A DNA stretch of 32,490 nt from Desulfuromonadales bacterium (lineage in GTDB: Bacteria > Desulfobacterota > Desulfuromonadia > Desulfuromonadales > Geopsychrobacteraceae), in assembly GCA_016931615.1 (NCBI GenBank), contig JAFGEL010000004.1, positions 1 through 32,490 of the forward strand, in the 5' to 3' direction. Made by a program: the position numbers and the translations under genes. A model generated the notes under the pieces. The model was not told the origin of the DNA, made no database searches, and saw only the letters and a list, made by a program, of their open reading frames with translations. This document shows positions 27,301 to 32,490 of the stretch, piece after piece (position 1 is the stretch's first letter; every line of letters begins with the position of its first letter).

Positions 27301-28927
27301 CGCTCCCAAAAACCATTTTTCTATCAGGATTGAGTAACAACTCATTCAACGAAATGTTTTTTGCCAAATCAACATAGATGACATCTGAACCACTGTCCCC
27401 CATCAAATCATTGTTATTGTCGTACAGCCACTTGGTAAACATTTCAGTTCGGTCGGCCAGATACCTCTCGCTCAACTGCCCTTTCCCCGTTTCAGGGTCA
27501 AATATGTCGAGCTCACCATCCGCGTTCAAACGTGAATAGTCTGCGCCAGAGATTGCAAACGGGGAGAGATGGACTAACGCATATCTGTACGCTTCATCCG
27601 TATAAGCAAGGTCTTGTAGTTCTAATGTTGATTTATCGACCAGGCTGACAACAGTTGCTTCTTTTCCCACAATATCATCTTGAATCTTTTTGATAGCCGC
27701 GTAAAAAATTTCTCGGCCGTTTTCGACATTCCACTGCGCGTTTTTTATCGGAGTGTAATTTTCTACGTAAATCTCGCCAAAAACATTGATAAGAGTTTCA
27801 AAAGTCTCACGCCTGTCCGTTATATCCGTTGCCGCTTCAAAAATCGGATTCAGCAGTGAAAAGGCGTCGGAGATTTCAGCAGACTGCAATTGAGGATCAA
27901 GACGGGCAAATAAATCATAAACGGCTAAGGCATCCGTCATTTGTTCTTTGCCATGCCCCAGTGTATTGGTTAACAAACCAGTATCTTCGATAAATATCGG
28001 TTGATGTGCCCCCGGCTGCTCCAACCCCCATTCCTGATCCATGGTGGTCATTTCGATGAACTCTTCTCCATATAAATTAAGAATGTTTCCAGAAGAAAAT
28101 TCATCTGCCCCGCCTAACGTACTAAACAGGTTGCTGATATTGCTTTCGGCATTGCCACTTAATCCCGGAGTGGTTCCGGTCGGATAGCCAGCACCATTTA
28201 TGGTAATAGCCTCTACACCGGTATCAGGAAAAAGACGACTGAACGCTGTGGCAAGGTGGCCTCCCAAGCTGTGTCCCGTTACGGAAATGCTTTCCCCACC
28301 ATCAAGAGCACCTACCCCAAAACGACGCTCATCCGTAAAAATCGAGTCAGAATCATCAAATCTTATTCTGTAGACATCCCCACCAGGCTCATCGATGATG
28401 ATATTTCCCTGTGCATAAAGCGAAGCGACATAATTTTCGTAATCCTGTGGCGTGCCTGCCAATTTTATTGAAATCAAATCATCTGTTTCTAAATCCAGAT
28501 GTTCGAGATGGGCAGCTTGGTAAATGCCATCTCGTAAAGTGTTCAATCTTTTCCAGTCGTTATACATATCGACTATCTGCTTCATTGCCAGGCCGTCGGT
28601 GACGATATCACCAAGATCAGCACTCCACAAATCAGTCGAGAACAAAGACGGTTCTGTTCCCCGACAGGCGTAAATGTATTCGCCAGTTTGCTTATTTTTT
28701 AACAGCGTGGCAGAGAAATCGCTTTCGGTGTTTCCCTGATAGGAGACAATCTCCCAAGTATCGACAAAATCAGCGGCTTGGGTGGCTGATAGGGTGCCTT
28801 TAAAACCTGCTGTAGGTTGAAGTGAGAGCTCTAATATATGACTATCTAAATAGTTAAATTCATCAAAGTGGACATAACTTAATTCAGATAAAAGCGCCAT
28901 TTCATAATAAGTTTTGATTGTTGACAT
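21341..28927 (-). CDS. Giant RTX protein with N-terminal lipase domain, type I secretion substrate
   Basis: The 2528-residue acidic protein has no signal peptide. Residues 1-345 form a lipase-like alpha/beta hydrolase with RGTE (89-92), the nucleophile elbow GHSLGG (Ser220) and a probable catalytic His325. Residues 345-545 are a linker ending ...YLADRTEMFTKWLYDNNND. From about 560 there are long runs of GGxGxDxLxG calcium-binding repeats, interrupted by beta-rich inserts near 730-830 and 1180-1240. Two cadherin-like (VCBS-type) domains occupy about 2014-2200. A last RTX block and a haemolysin-related segment (about 2446-2480) lead to the uncleaved C-terminal export signal. It follows the small membrane protein by 1 bp, with its ribosome site GGAGGGG inside that gene, and precedes tolC-hlyB-hlyD. 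The substrate (triglyceride or phospholipid) cannot be told. Confidence 0.93.
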   Translation of the reverse strand: MSTIKTYYEMALLSELSYVHFDEFNYLDSHILELSLQPTAGFKGTLSATQAADFVDTWEIVSYQGNTESDFSATLLKNKQTGEYIYACRGTEPSLFSTDLWSADLGDIVTDGLAMKQIVDMYNDWKRLNTLRDGIYQAAHLEHLDLETDDLISIKLAGTPQDYENYVASLYAQGNIIIDEPGGDVYRIRFDDSDSIFTDERRFGVGALDGGESISVTGHSLGGHLATAFSRLFPDTGVEAITINGAGYPTGTTPGLSGNAESNISNLFSTLGGADEFSSGNILNLYGEEFIEMTTMDQEWGLEQPGAHQPIFIEDTGLLTNTLGHGKEQMTDALAVYDLFARLDPQLQSAEISDAFSLLNPIFEAATDITDRRETFETLINVFGEIYVENYTPIKNAQWNVENGREIFYAAIKKIQDDIVGKEATVVSLVDKSTLELQDLAYTDEAYRYALVHLSPFAISGADYSRLNADGELDIFDPETGKGQLSERYLADRTEMFTKWLYDNNNDLMGDSGSDVIYVDLAKNISLNELLLNPDRKMVFGSEANETLDGTDRLITDNYVDHLYGMGGNDTLNGFGGIDWLEGGKGRDTLIGGAGNDIFYIQGMDTDYDIYNGGDDNDTILGSSGDDTIRVTSLSLADNSIEVIDGGDGEDSISGTGDNNTIDLTGIDVEHIERIEGGAGQDTLIGTDDADVLYGGTKEAEEDNAVDTLKGGGGNDEYHVGNGDIINDSDHQGMIWLSGQQLSSLTLTQAAENSDLYKTDDYLARLDSDTGSLSVYDRNRNLSFTIENFSTGNFGLTLAEYTEPQETFDGTLTGTSEHDEMSIINLGSDQTNWELAYTSFPDGTSSNTPFFTTPLPAVAPHLSITGGGSGDFLFGFQSYDHIDGGSGSDVIMGYLGYWDGVDLTMTGPLEGDLIEGGSGNDWIQGSGGDDQLFGGANNDIIQGYDSEDYLSGDDGNDVLAGGAYDAILEGGDGDDALFGDGYYTGSGSVTTDNVDSFGLTFSYAAEGFAIDYSAINFNIYNDAPNPGEDFLSGGLGRDWLDGGAGNDILDGGNDSDSLFGGDGNDNLQGGTGNDWLVGDNGDLTGTGNDVLSGGGDNDLLYGLGGDDVLHGDGGADELFGGEGVDILNGGDEADYLSGGDGNDILIGGRGTDTLEGGAGIDRYVLSEGDDTSWITDSGENIIEFTSVFSLEELSVSYATITGDTAILDQNGNSLWIEYGSGDLAIIENGRINDALQFTLADGSTYNTADIVDTVADTIQGTDGDDTIYSGGGDDTLYGNDGNDQLFGEDGNDILYSGSGIDSLYGGTGDDLLYGESGDNLLVGGSDNDILTSRNGNDVLIGGTGNDEFRIYGGGHDVIDDTEGQSFVRLTSTYTELRYIAYVDEQIVENPEGPDLLIVFDEENALTIRNGRNADLPFIYLFGTQEISHASLLNEVNEEITGSDGNDTIDAGGGDDSVNAGVGADIVYGGSGDDILHGGVGDDVLWGEAGNDTLYGDEGDDELNGGEGEDILFGGAGNDTLYVSDWRYEYLNNTLYMVPDEQGFDGGDGDGDNLDLSSAFEKIITEQRSIDYVSADLVSGSFPGIENIHGSEYNDFLSGNAAANTLLGRGGDDMLQGREGADVLDGDEGFDLSIYTDSSAGILVNLQSGEAGGGSAEGDTLVNIEGVIGSAYADILTGDDQDNHLSGGDGDDIISGGDGDDVLDGGLGANTIYAGAGEDTIKAGGENSRVFGGEGADYLENTGEDAELYGEEGNDHIFINGSADVLVDGGTGNDELHSWIAYNDVQLLGGDGNDLLVTHQLITSSVFSSPTIMRGGAGNDYLHSLKSDGLLGEEGDDLLVNQYAPGLLYGDAGNDILFCQEYRNFSGHVLEDHLTGGSGNDLLQGGWSNDHYYFSSGDGDDIIYDESDSNTIYLNGAISISDLQLKTVSFLNEISTTTYYPDFAGGNPAYYYTLLDNDISEVYENPEGEYLQIQYGPTDSITFAVTGAEENCNFVFSGGVAIYSYQELLAAIESNHAPVVSGPVDLGSILEDGSLSVSVETLLSQTTDLDGDSLTIDNLTVDTGTLTDNGDGTWLYRPDADANGPVLFQYQISDGQETATATATLEVEAVNDSPILTTENATYQLFGVPEQEGSVVASDVDGDPLSYVVAVEPEHGQLTVDEDGRWLYRAEPDYCGPDQASLEVSDGAGGTASMTLDFIVNVYPGGDLVLDADAPESLLLDGVGIDALSLSRQGDDLLIAIADQGSLTLTDYFIATQNSIDRLQTEDGILRLDRDAIQQSNDGWLPVETFAGNDADKDLLVGSWRVDIMTGGGNDDVLFGGGGTDTLNGNDGDDTLLGEDGYDVLFGGAGNDVLFGGNDWDALSGGGGDDLLVGGAGSDALSGDSGQDRLWGGKDRDLLSGGSGDDIYRFNSGDGRDIIFDASGDDGIIFGDEVTAEGFALYKQRDTLQIGYGVDDVITLADYSDSETGNRIENITLADGSYLTDDDINQIIQEMSAFATAEGISLDSLDDVRQNEELLTIVAGGWQAA

Positions 28928-28928
28928 A

Positions 28929-29501
28929 TCATTCCCCTCCTAAATCTCGGTAAGCTATTGTATACGCATCAAGTTTATTATTTTCAGGAACACATGAATT
29001 AATATTGGTCCAAAATCTTATAAACCCTTTACCGGCTGGATATCCGGCACCGATACTAATACGTTCAACCAATACTTCATTATTTTTCACATCTATAATT
29101 GAAGCATCATAAAGTGTTACAGGTAACAAGGTTGTTGTTCTAGCTTTTTGGAGTCTTGTGAACCTTTCATTTAATTTCATCCCTATTGAACCGTCGGAAT
29201 TTTGGAAACTATGTGAGTGTGCTCGATTTAGTGTTTCAGCAACCCCAGGATTTTCATTCTTCCACTCTTCCGGTGTCTTATAGACCCAAAATCCCGCTTT
29301 GGTAGTGCAGTAATACTTGTACAACACATAAGTAGGGATTAAGTCCCAGAACACGAGGTTGTACATCACAAAAACAGCAACGACTGCCCAGCGCTTTACA
29401 CCTCGACCGTTCCGACGTGCCCAGCGAATCGTAAAACGAACCACAACAATGGTGACCAACAGATAAACGGCAAATGCCGCTATCATTATCAATCCGATCA
29501 T
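28929..29501 (-). CDS. Two-helix membrane protein coupled to the RTX lipase; putative immunity partner
   Basis: I do not recognise this 190-residue protein as a named family. It has two transmembrane helices (about 2-22 and 37-58) joined by an Arg/Lys-rich loop, so by the positive-inside rule the C-terminal 130 residues should be periplasmic. That domain has Cys65 and Cys170, which could form a disulfide. It shares CxxxxGxxVYxTxE and a later N-x-V-L-x-E-x-I-x-x-G-x-G with the protein at 31111-31674. The ATG follows AGGAGGG. Its TGA lies one base before the RTX lipase ATG, and its last codons carry the lipase ribosome site, so the two are translated together. An immunity role against the lipase is inference; a secretion accessory or lipase-folding factor is the alternative. 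Confidence 0.72.
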   Translation of the reverse strand: MIGLIMIAAFAVYLLVTIVVVRFTIRWARRNGRGVKRWAVVAVFVMYNLVFWDLIPTYVLYKYYCTTKAGFWVYKTPEEWKNENPGVAETLNRAHSHSFQNSDGSIGMKLNERFTRLQKARTTTLLPVTLYDASIIDVKNNEVLVERISIGAGYPAGKGFIRFWTNINSCVPENNKLDAYTIAYRDLGGE

Positions 29502-29521
29502 TCAACCCTCCTACATAAATT

Positions 29522-29539
29522 TTCCGGAGACACAATGCC
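29522..29539. repeat. Degenerate extra copy of the RAYT element end
   Basis: TTCCGGAGACACAATGCC differs at only three positions from the perfect element end TTCCGGGGACATAATACC, which begins 32 bp further on at 29554 in the same orientation. It is probably the relic of an earlier insertion or excision at this site. Confidence 0.55.
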
Positions 29540-29570
29540 CCCACAGGGATCTGTTCCGGGGACATAATAC

Positions 29571-30236
29571 CTATTTTCTGTCAACTCTCGGCCTCCCCGC
29601 TGTTTTCAGCATCAGCTCCCGCCCGGTTAACTTTTCAAGTTGCATGACAAATTGATCCCCACCCAATGGACGACCGGTTTTGGTTCTTTTTTGAATCATG
29701 CGATCCTGCTCTTTGTCCGTTGTCTTCAGAAATCTTGACCAATCGTCGACCATAGCGGGCAAACGTTGTTCTTGTACCAGCTGATCATCTTCGACTATCC
29801 CACAGTTGTAACGTGCGCTTGACCAGGGATAATCAACAGGAGGTTCGACCATGCCTGCAGTCACAGGATTGCGTTCCACATAGCGTCCTGCGGTCAGCAA
29901 ATGCTGCTGGTTGAGCACACAGGAACCAAAGCGTCCATGAAACAAATAACCACGGACTCCTTCTGTAAAGTTTTTCATGCGAGTGTAACGACGGTGAGCT
30001 TCGCCAATGGCACGAGCCAGGGAATCCTCTTTTTCGGGAACAGCGATCAGATGAACGTGATTGGTCATCAGGCACCAGGACAGGAAGGCAACACCTGAGC
30101 GTTCTGCTTCTTCTGCCATGAGCTGCAAATAGCTCGACCGCTCTTGATCATCAGCAAAGATGTTAACGGAACGGACACCGCGTTGAGTGATGTGATGTAG
30201 ATGGTTTGGAACAACCAGACGTGAAAAACGAGCCAT
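29571..30236 (-). CDS. REP-associated tyrosine transposase (Y1/IS200-like), copy 1
   Basis: The 221-residue protein belongs to the HUH single-strand transposase superfamily. It has the metal-binding HxH (NHVHL, His60 and His62), the likely catalytic Tyr84 in HRRYTRMKN, and the RAYT-type motifs GRFGSCVL and YVERNPVTAGMV. Such enzymes nick and join single-stranded REP palindromes. The ATG follows GGAGGGGG. The C-terminal part (about 180-221, RTKTGRPLGG ... KTAGRPR) is basic and shared with copy 2. Copies 1 and 2 are 174/221 identical by my residue count. Both look intact. Confidence 0.9.
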   Translation of the reverse strand: MARFSRLVVPNHLHHITQRGVRSVNIFADDQERSSYLQLMAEEAERSGVAFLSWCLMTNHVHLIAVPEKEDSLARAIGEAHRRYTRMKNFTEGVRGYLFHGRFGSCVLNQQHLLTAGRYVERNPVTAGMVEPPVDYPWSSARYNCGIVEDDQLVQEQRLPAMVDDWSRFLKTTDKEQDRMIQKRTKTGRPLGGDQFVMQLEKLTGRELMLKTAGRPRVDRK

Positions 30237-30265
30237 TACCCCCTCCGGACTGGCATCATTTCATG

Positions 30266-31114
30266 TTATTGGTATTGGTATTGGTATTGGACTGACAACC
30301 TAGCGAAATCATTCCATGCAGTCAATTTTTTTAAATTGGTATTATGTCCCCGGAATACACCTCCTTGTGAGAACAGGTCATGAACTGCAAGGGAATCGAC
30401 AAGGGGTGCTATGTAGTGATTTGCGATCAGGTTGGGGGATTGGTTTTCAATGGAGACAACCTGAATCGATCCGAGCATCTGCCCCAACCCGGCGGTGGCA
30501 GAAATACCTTCTAACGCTCTGACATTGAATATTTTGTCGTTCGGTACGGTGGCATCGACGATGCCAAAAATATCCAGCAGTTCCGTTCCGATATTTGTGA
30601 CACTTCCCCCCACAGAAAAACCGGGGGCATTGTAAGTGTAAGCAGCCGATACGTCAGAATCAAACTGCGCCGCCAGAGCCTGGGCCAGAAAACCGCCTAA
30701 AGAGTGTCCGGTCACTGTGAACCCGGAATGAAGATCGCCGCTTAAAAGCCACTGTTGCACCTTGGCGGAAAGAGCAGAATATTGGGCTTGGTATTCGGGT
30801 GTTCCAAGCAGTGCGATATCGATGATATCGGTTGCAAGATCAAGAAGATCAGTCGGTGTGGTCCCCCGTATGGCAACGGTCTGGGCCCCTGCTCCATCTT
30901 CAAATAGAGTGACGGATAAGCCGCTGGAAGGATCGTTGTATTGGTCGATGATGGTATAGGTGTCGGCGAAGGTGGCAGCTTGTTTCTGGGACATACCTTC
31001 ATCACCACGCATTAAAGCATCAATATAATCTGGACGTAACATTCCAGAAACCAAATTTGAATATGATGCAAAAGCAAGCTCAGAATATTTATAATAATTT
31101 GATATTGTACTCAT
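30266..31114 (-). CDS. Truncated lipase-domain protein (second copy of the RTX lipase N-terminus)
   Basis: The 282-residue product begins MSTIsnYY, like the RTX lipase (MSTIktYY), and aligns along that protein's residues 1-343: AIRGT (oxyanion loop), GHSLGG (Ser138), a probable catalytic His233 and DSLAVHDLF near 240-248. After about residue 253 the frame enters RAYT element 1, and the last 29 residues, ending in a Tyr-Gln repeat, are encoded by the element's end repeat and leader. All RTX repeats and the C-terminal export signal are missing. Catalytic residues remain, so it could be an active cytoplasmic lipase or a remnant. Its start overlaps the stop of the upstream membrane protein (ATGA) with AAGGGGGA before it. 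Confidence 0.8.
   Translation of the reverse strand: MSTISNYYKYSELAFASYSNLVSGMLRPDYIDALMRGDEGMSQKQAATFADTYTIIDQYNDPSSGLSVTLFEDGAGAQTVAIRGTTPTDLLDLATDIIDIALLGTPEYQAQYSALSAKVQQWLLSGDLHSGFTVTGHSLGGFLAQALAAQFDSDVSAAYTYNAPGFSVGGSVTNIGTELLDIFGIVDATVPNDKIFNVRALEGISATAGLGQMLGSIQVVSIENQSPNLIANHYIAPLVDSLAVHDLFSQGGVFRGHNTNLKKLTAWNDFARLSVQYQYQYQ
30268..30290. repeat. ATTGGT hexamer repeat in the RAYT leader
   Basis: Three ATTGGT units plus ATTGG lie here; element 2 has one unit plus ATTGG at 32414-32424. The 12-bp difference is the whole length difference between the two elements. On the minus strand it encodes the Tyr-Gln tail of the truncated lipase, and each six-base unit keeps the frame. Confidence 0.7.
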
Positions 31115-31674
31115 TTTTTATCCCCCTTTAGAAAAATTGAGTTTTCGAAATTACTTCCTTTTACCGGGTCTGGACACAGAAAGTATGAAGGTTCCCAAGG
31201 TCCGGGTAAATCCCCTCCACCCCGTCCATAACGTATGAGTTCACCCAGAACTTTGTTGTCACTGTGGCGAATAACTACATGACGAGTTCGTGAAATTTTA
31301 GGATTTTCATTTCTTATGACTTGAATTCCCGTATCGTAAAAATATATATCCGTATCCTTAACATCAGATTTTTCAGGAATATGTATCCGCCCAAATCTAT
31401 CCAACAAATCCGGCGTCAATTCCACCGTCTCATAAACCTTGACGCCTCCATCAATTGCGCACATCTTTCGTACCTGGGCATCCCAATACATCTTCTTCCC
31501 GGCAACTTCCCAGAAAGCTCCACCAAACCAAACGCAAAAAATAAGAAAACCGATGGCAATATGCAGAACTTTTTCTTTCAGTTTTTGTGGATGCCACCGC
31601 CGCCAAAGGCGACAAATGACCCATCCAGCCAACAGCCAGAGCCCAACCAGGGCCAGCAGGTAAAATCCGCTCAT
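31111..31674 (-). CDS. Two-helix membrane protein coupled to the truncated lipase; paralog of the 28929-29501 protein
   Basis: I do not recognise a named family. The ATG at 31674 is chosen over the GTG at 31689 because GGAGG lies 8 nt before it; the product has 187 residues. Two transmembrane helices (about 3-22 and 38-57) flank a basic loop (RRWHPQKLKEK), placing the rest in the periplasm. Cys72 and Cys167, the motif C-AIDG-G-VK-VYETVE and NKVLGELIRYGRG correspond to features of the paralog, although overall identity is low. The stop overlaps the lipase start by 4 bp, the same arrangement as in the other pair. A role as partner or immunity protein is inferred. Confidence 0.72.
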   Translation of the reverse strand: MSGFYLLALVGLWLLAGWVICRLWRRWHPQKLKEKVLHIAIGFLIFCVWFGGAFWEVAGKKMYWDAQVRKMCAIDGGVKVYETVELTPDLLDRFGRIHIPEKSDVKDTDIYFYDTGIQVIRNENPKISRTRHVVIRHSDNKVLGELIRYGRGGGDLPGPWEPSYFLCPDPVKGSNFENSIFLKGDKK

Positions 31675-31699
31675 GCCGCAGACCTCCACCCGGAAAATA

Positions 31700-32489
31700 T
31701 TCCGGGGACATAATACCTATTTCCTGTCATTTCGTGGCCTCCCAGCTGTTTTCAATCGCAACTTTCGCCCTGTTAATACTTCAAGATCGGAAATAAATTC
31801 TTCACCACCCAATGGCCGTCCGGTTTTCGTTCTTCTTTGAATCATGCGATCCTGCTCTGCATCCGTTGTCTCCAGAAATGTTGACCAATCGTCAACCATT
31901 TCGGGCAAACTTCGCTCTCGGACCAGAGGATCATGATTAACTCTGCCGCAGTGATAACCGGCGCTTGACCAGGGATAATCCACGGGCGAGTCAACCATGC
32001 CCGCAGCCACGGGATTACGCTCCACATAGCGTCCTGCGGCCAGAAGATGTGACTGATCCAGGACACAGGAGCCGAAACGGCCTTGAAAAAGATAGCCGCG
32101 GACTCCTTCTGTGAAGTTTTTCATCCGAGTGTAGCGCCGGTGAGCTTCACCAATAGTGCGCGCCAGAGAGTCTTCATTTTCGGGAACGGCAATCAGGTGG
32201 ACATGGTTGGTCATCAGGCACCAGGACAGGAAGGTCACGCCTGAGAGTTCACCTTCTTTAGCCATGATCTTTAAATAGGTGAGCCGATCTTGATCACCGG
32301 CAAAGATAGCCATGGAACGGACACCGCGCTGGGTGATATGATGTGGATAGTTTGGAACAACCAGACGTGCAAAACGTGCCATTACCCCCTCCGGACTGGC
32401 ATCATTTTATATTATTGGTATTGGACTGACAGCCTAGCGAAATCATTCCATGCAGTCAATTTTTTTAAATTGGTATTATGTCCCCGGAA
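31700..32489 (-). mobile_element. RAYT element 2
   Basis: A 790-bp unit has the same perfect 18-bp inverted ends as element 1 (31700-31717 and 32472-32489), the same gene layout and orientation, and a leader differing by three substitutions and the 12-bp hexamer difference. Just outside the left end, CCGGAA-AATA-TTCCGG forms a small palindrome with the end itself. The window stops one base past the right end, so what it is inserted into upstream cannot be seen. Confidence 0.75.
31717..32382 (-). CDS. REP-associated tyrosine transposase (Y1/IS200-like), copy 2
   Basis: This has the same 221-residue length and motif set as copy 1: NHVHL (His60, His62), Tyr84 in HRRYTRMKN, GRFGSCVL, YVERNPVAAGMV and a basic C-terminus. 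The central region around the active site is the most conserved (6 differences in residues 61-120, against 15-16 in the flanking 60-residue blocks). The ATG follows GGAGGGGG. The stop codon again begins in the last base of the left end repeat. It is intact, and diverged enough from copy 1 that the duplication is not recent. Confidence 0.9.
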   Translation of the reverse strand: MARFARLVVPNYPHHITQRGVRSMAIFAGDQDRLTYLKIMAKEGELSGVTFLSWCLMTNHVHLIAVPENEDSLARTIGEAHRRYTRMKNFTEGVRGYLFQGRFGSCVLDQSHLLAAGRYVERNPVAAGMVDSPVDYPWSSAGYHCGRVNHDPLVRERSLPEMVDDWSTFLETTDAEQDRMIQRRTKTGRPLGGEEFISDLEVLTGRKLRLKTAGRPRNDRK

Positions 32490-32490
32490 T

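Larger units (their letters stand above)
29554..30355 (-). mobile_element. RAYT element 1
   Basis: An 802-bp unit is bounded by perfect 18-bp inverted repeats, TTCCGGGGACATAATACC at 29554-29571 and its reverse complement at 30338-30355. It contains one transposase gene, whose TAG stop begins at the inner edge of the left repeat, and a 119-bp leader (30237-30355). The right end interrupts the lipase gene that reads in from upstream. A second copy, 790 bp, is at 31700-32489. Transposition by these enzymes is usually of short palindromes; whether the whole unit moves is not known. Confidence 0.75.

Noticed and set aside
21341-28927. Possible CRISPR array or tandem DNA repeat, because of the regular short repeats
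   Set aside because: The periodicity is the coding repeat of RTX nonapeptides in one long open frame, with no conserved repeat-spacer structure.

Overview
The window is 32.5 kb of bacterial DNA in which every convincing gene lies on the minus strand, so transcription runs from high to low coordinates. The core genes (a monomeric NADP isocitrate dehydrogenase directly before malate dehydrogenase, an AspRS of the non-discriminating type, a DUF4398-LysM lipoprotein, a REC-GGDEF regulator) suggest an anaerobic deltaproteobacterium, perhaps of the Desulfuromonadales. That placement is inferred from gene content and moderate base composition, not from a phylogenetic marker.

Positions 1-16,250 hold housekeeping genes: the start of mdh, icd behind a promoter with a palindromic operator, the lipoprotein, aspS, hisS, a diguanylate-cyclase response regulator, comEC, class I fructose-1,6-bisphosphatase, an EI24/CysZ-like membrane protein, an SDR/YeeZ-like protein and pepN. 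Several genes are close together or overlap (aspS to the lipoprotein; SDR to EI24).

Positions 16,344-28,930 form a type I secretion locus. It encodes a 2528-residue RTX protein with an N-terminal GHSLGG lipase domain, followed by a TolC-type outer membrane protein, an HlyB-type ABC exporter with a degenerate C39 domain, and an HlyD-type adaptor. Two spacers in the locus carry the same 31-nt palindromic (REP-like) core in opposite orientations.

Positions 28,929-32,490 are accessory DNA. A small two-helix membrane protein with a predicted periplasmic domain lies one base before the RTX lipase gene. A diverged second copy of the same pair (membrane protein overlapping a lipase gene) lies upstream. 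Its lipase has lost all RTX repeats and ends inside a mobile element. Two REP-associated tyrosine transposase (RAYT) elements of about 0.8 kb, each with perfect 18-bp inverted ends, lie beside the two pairs. The RTX palindromes share the core of these ends.

The most interesting reading is that the coupled membrane-protein/lipase pair is an immunity/toxin module. The lipase would be exported by the adjacent type I system and the partner would protect the producer's periplasm. The second pair would then be an orphan cassette left by RAYT-linked rearrangement. This is inference from order, coupling, topology and shared motifs; nothing in the sequence proves toxicity.
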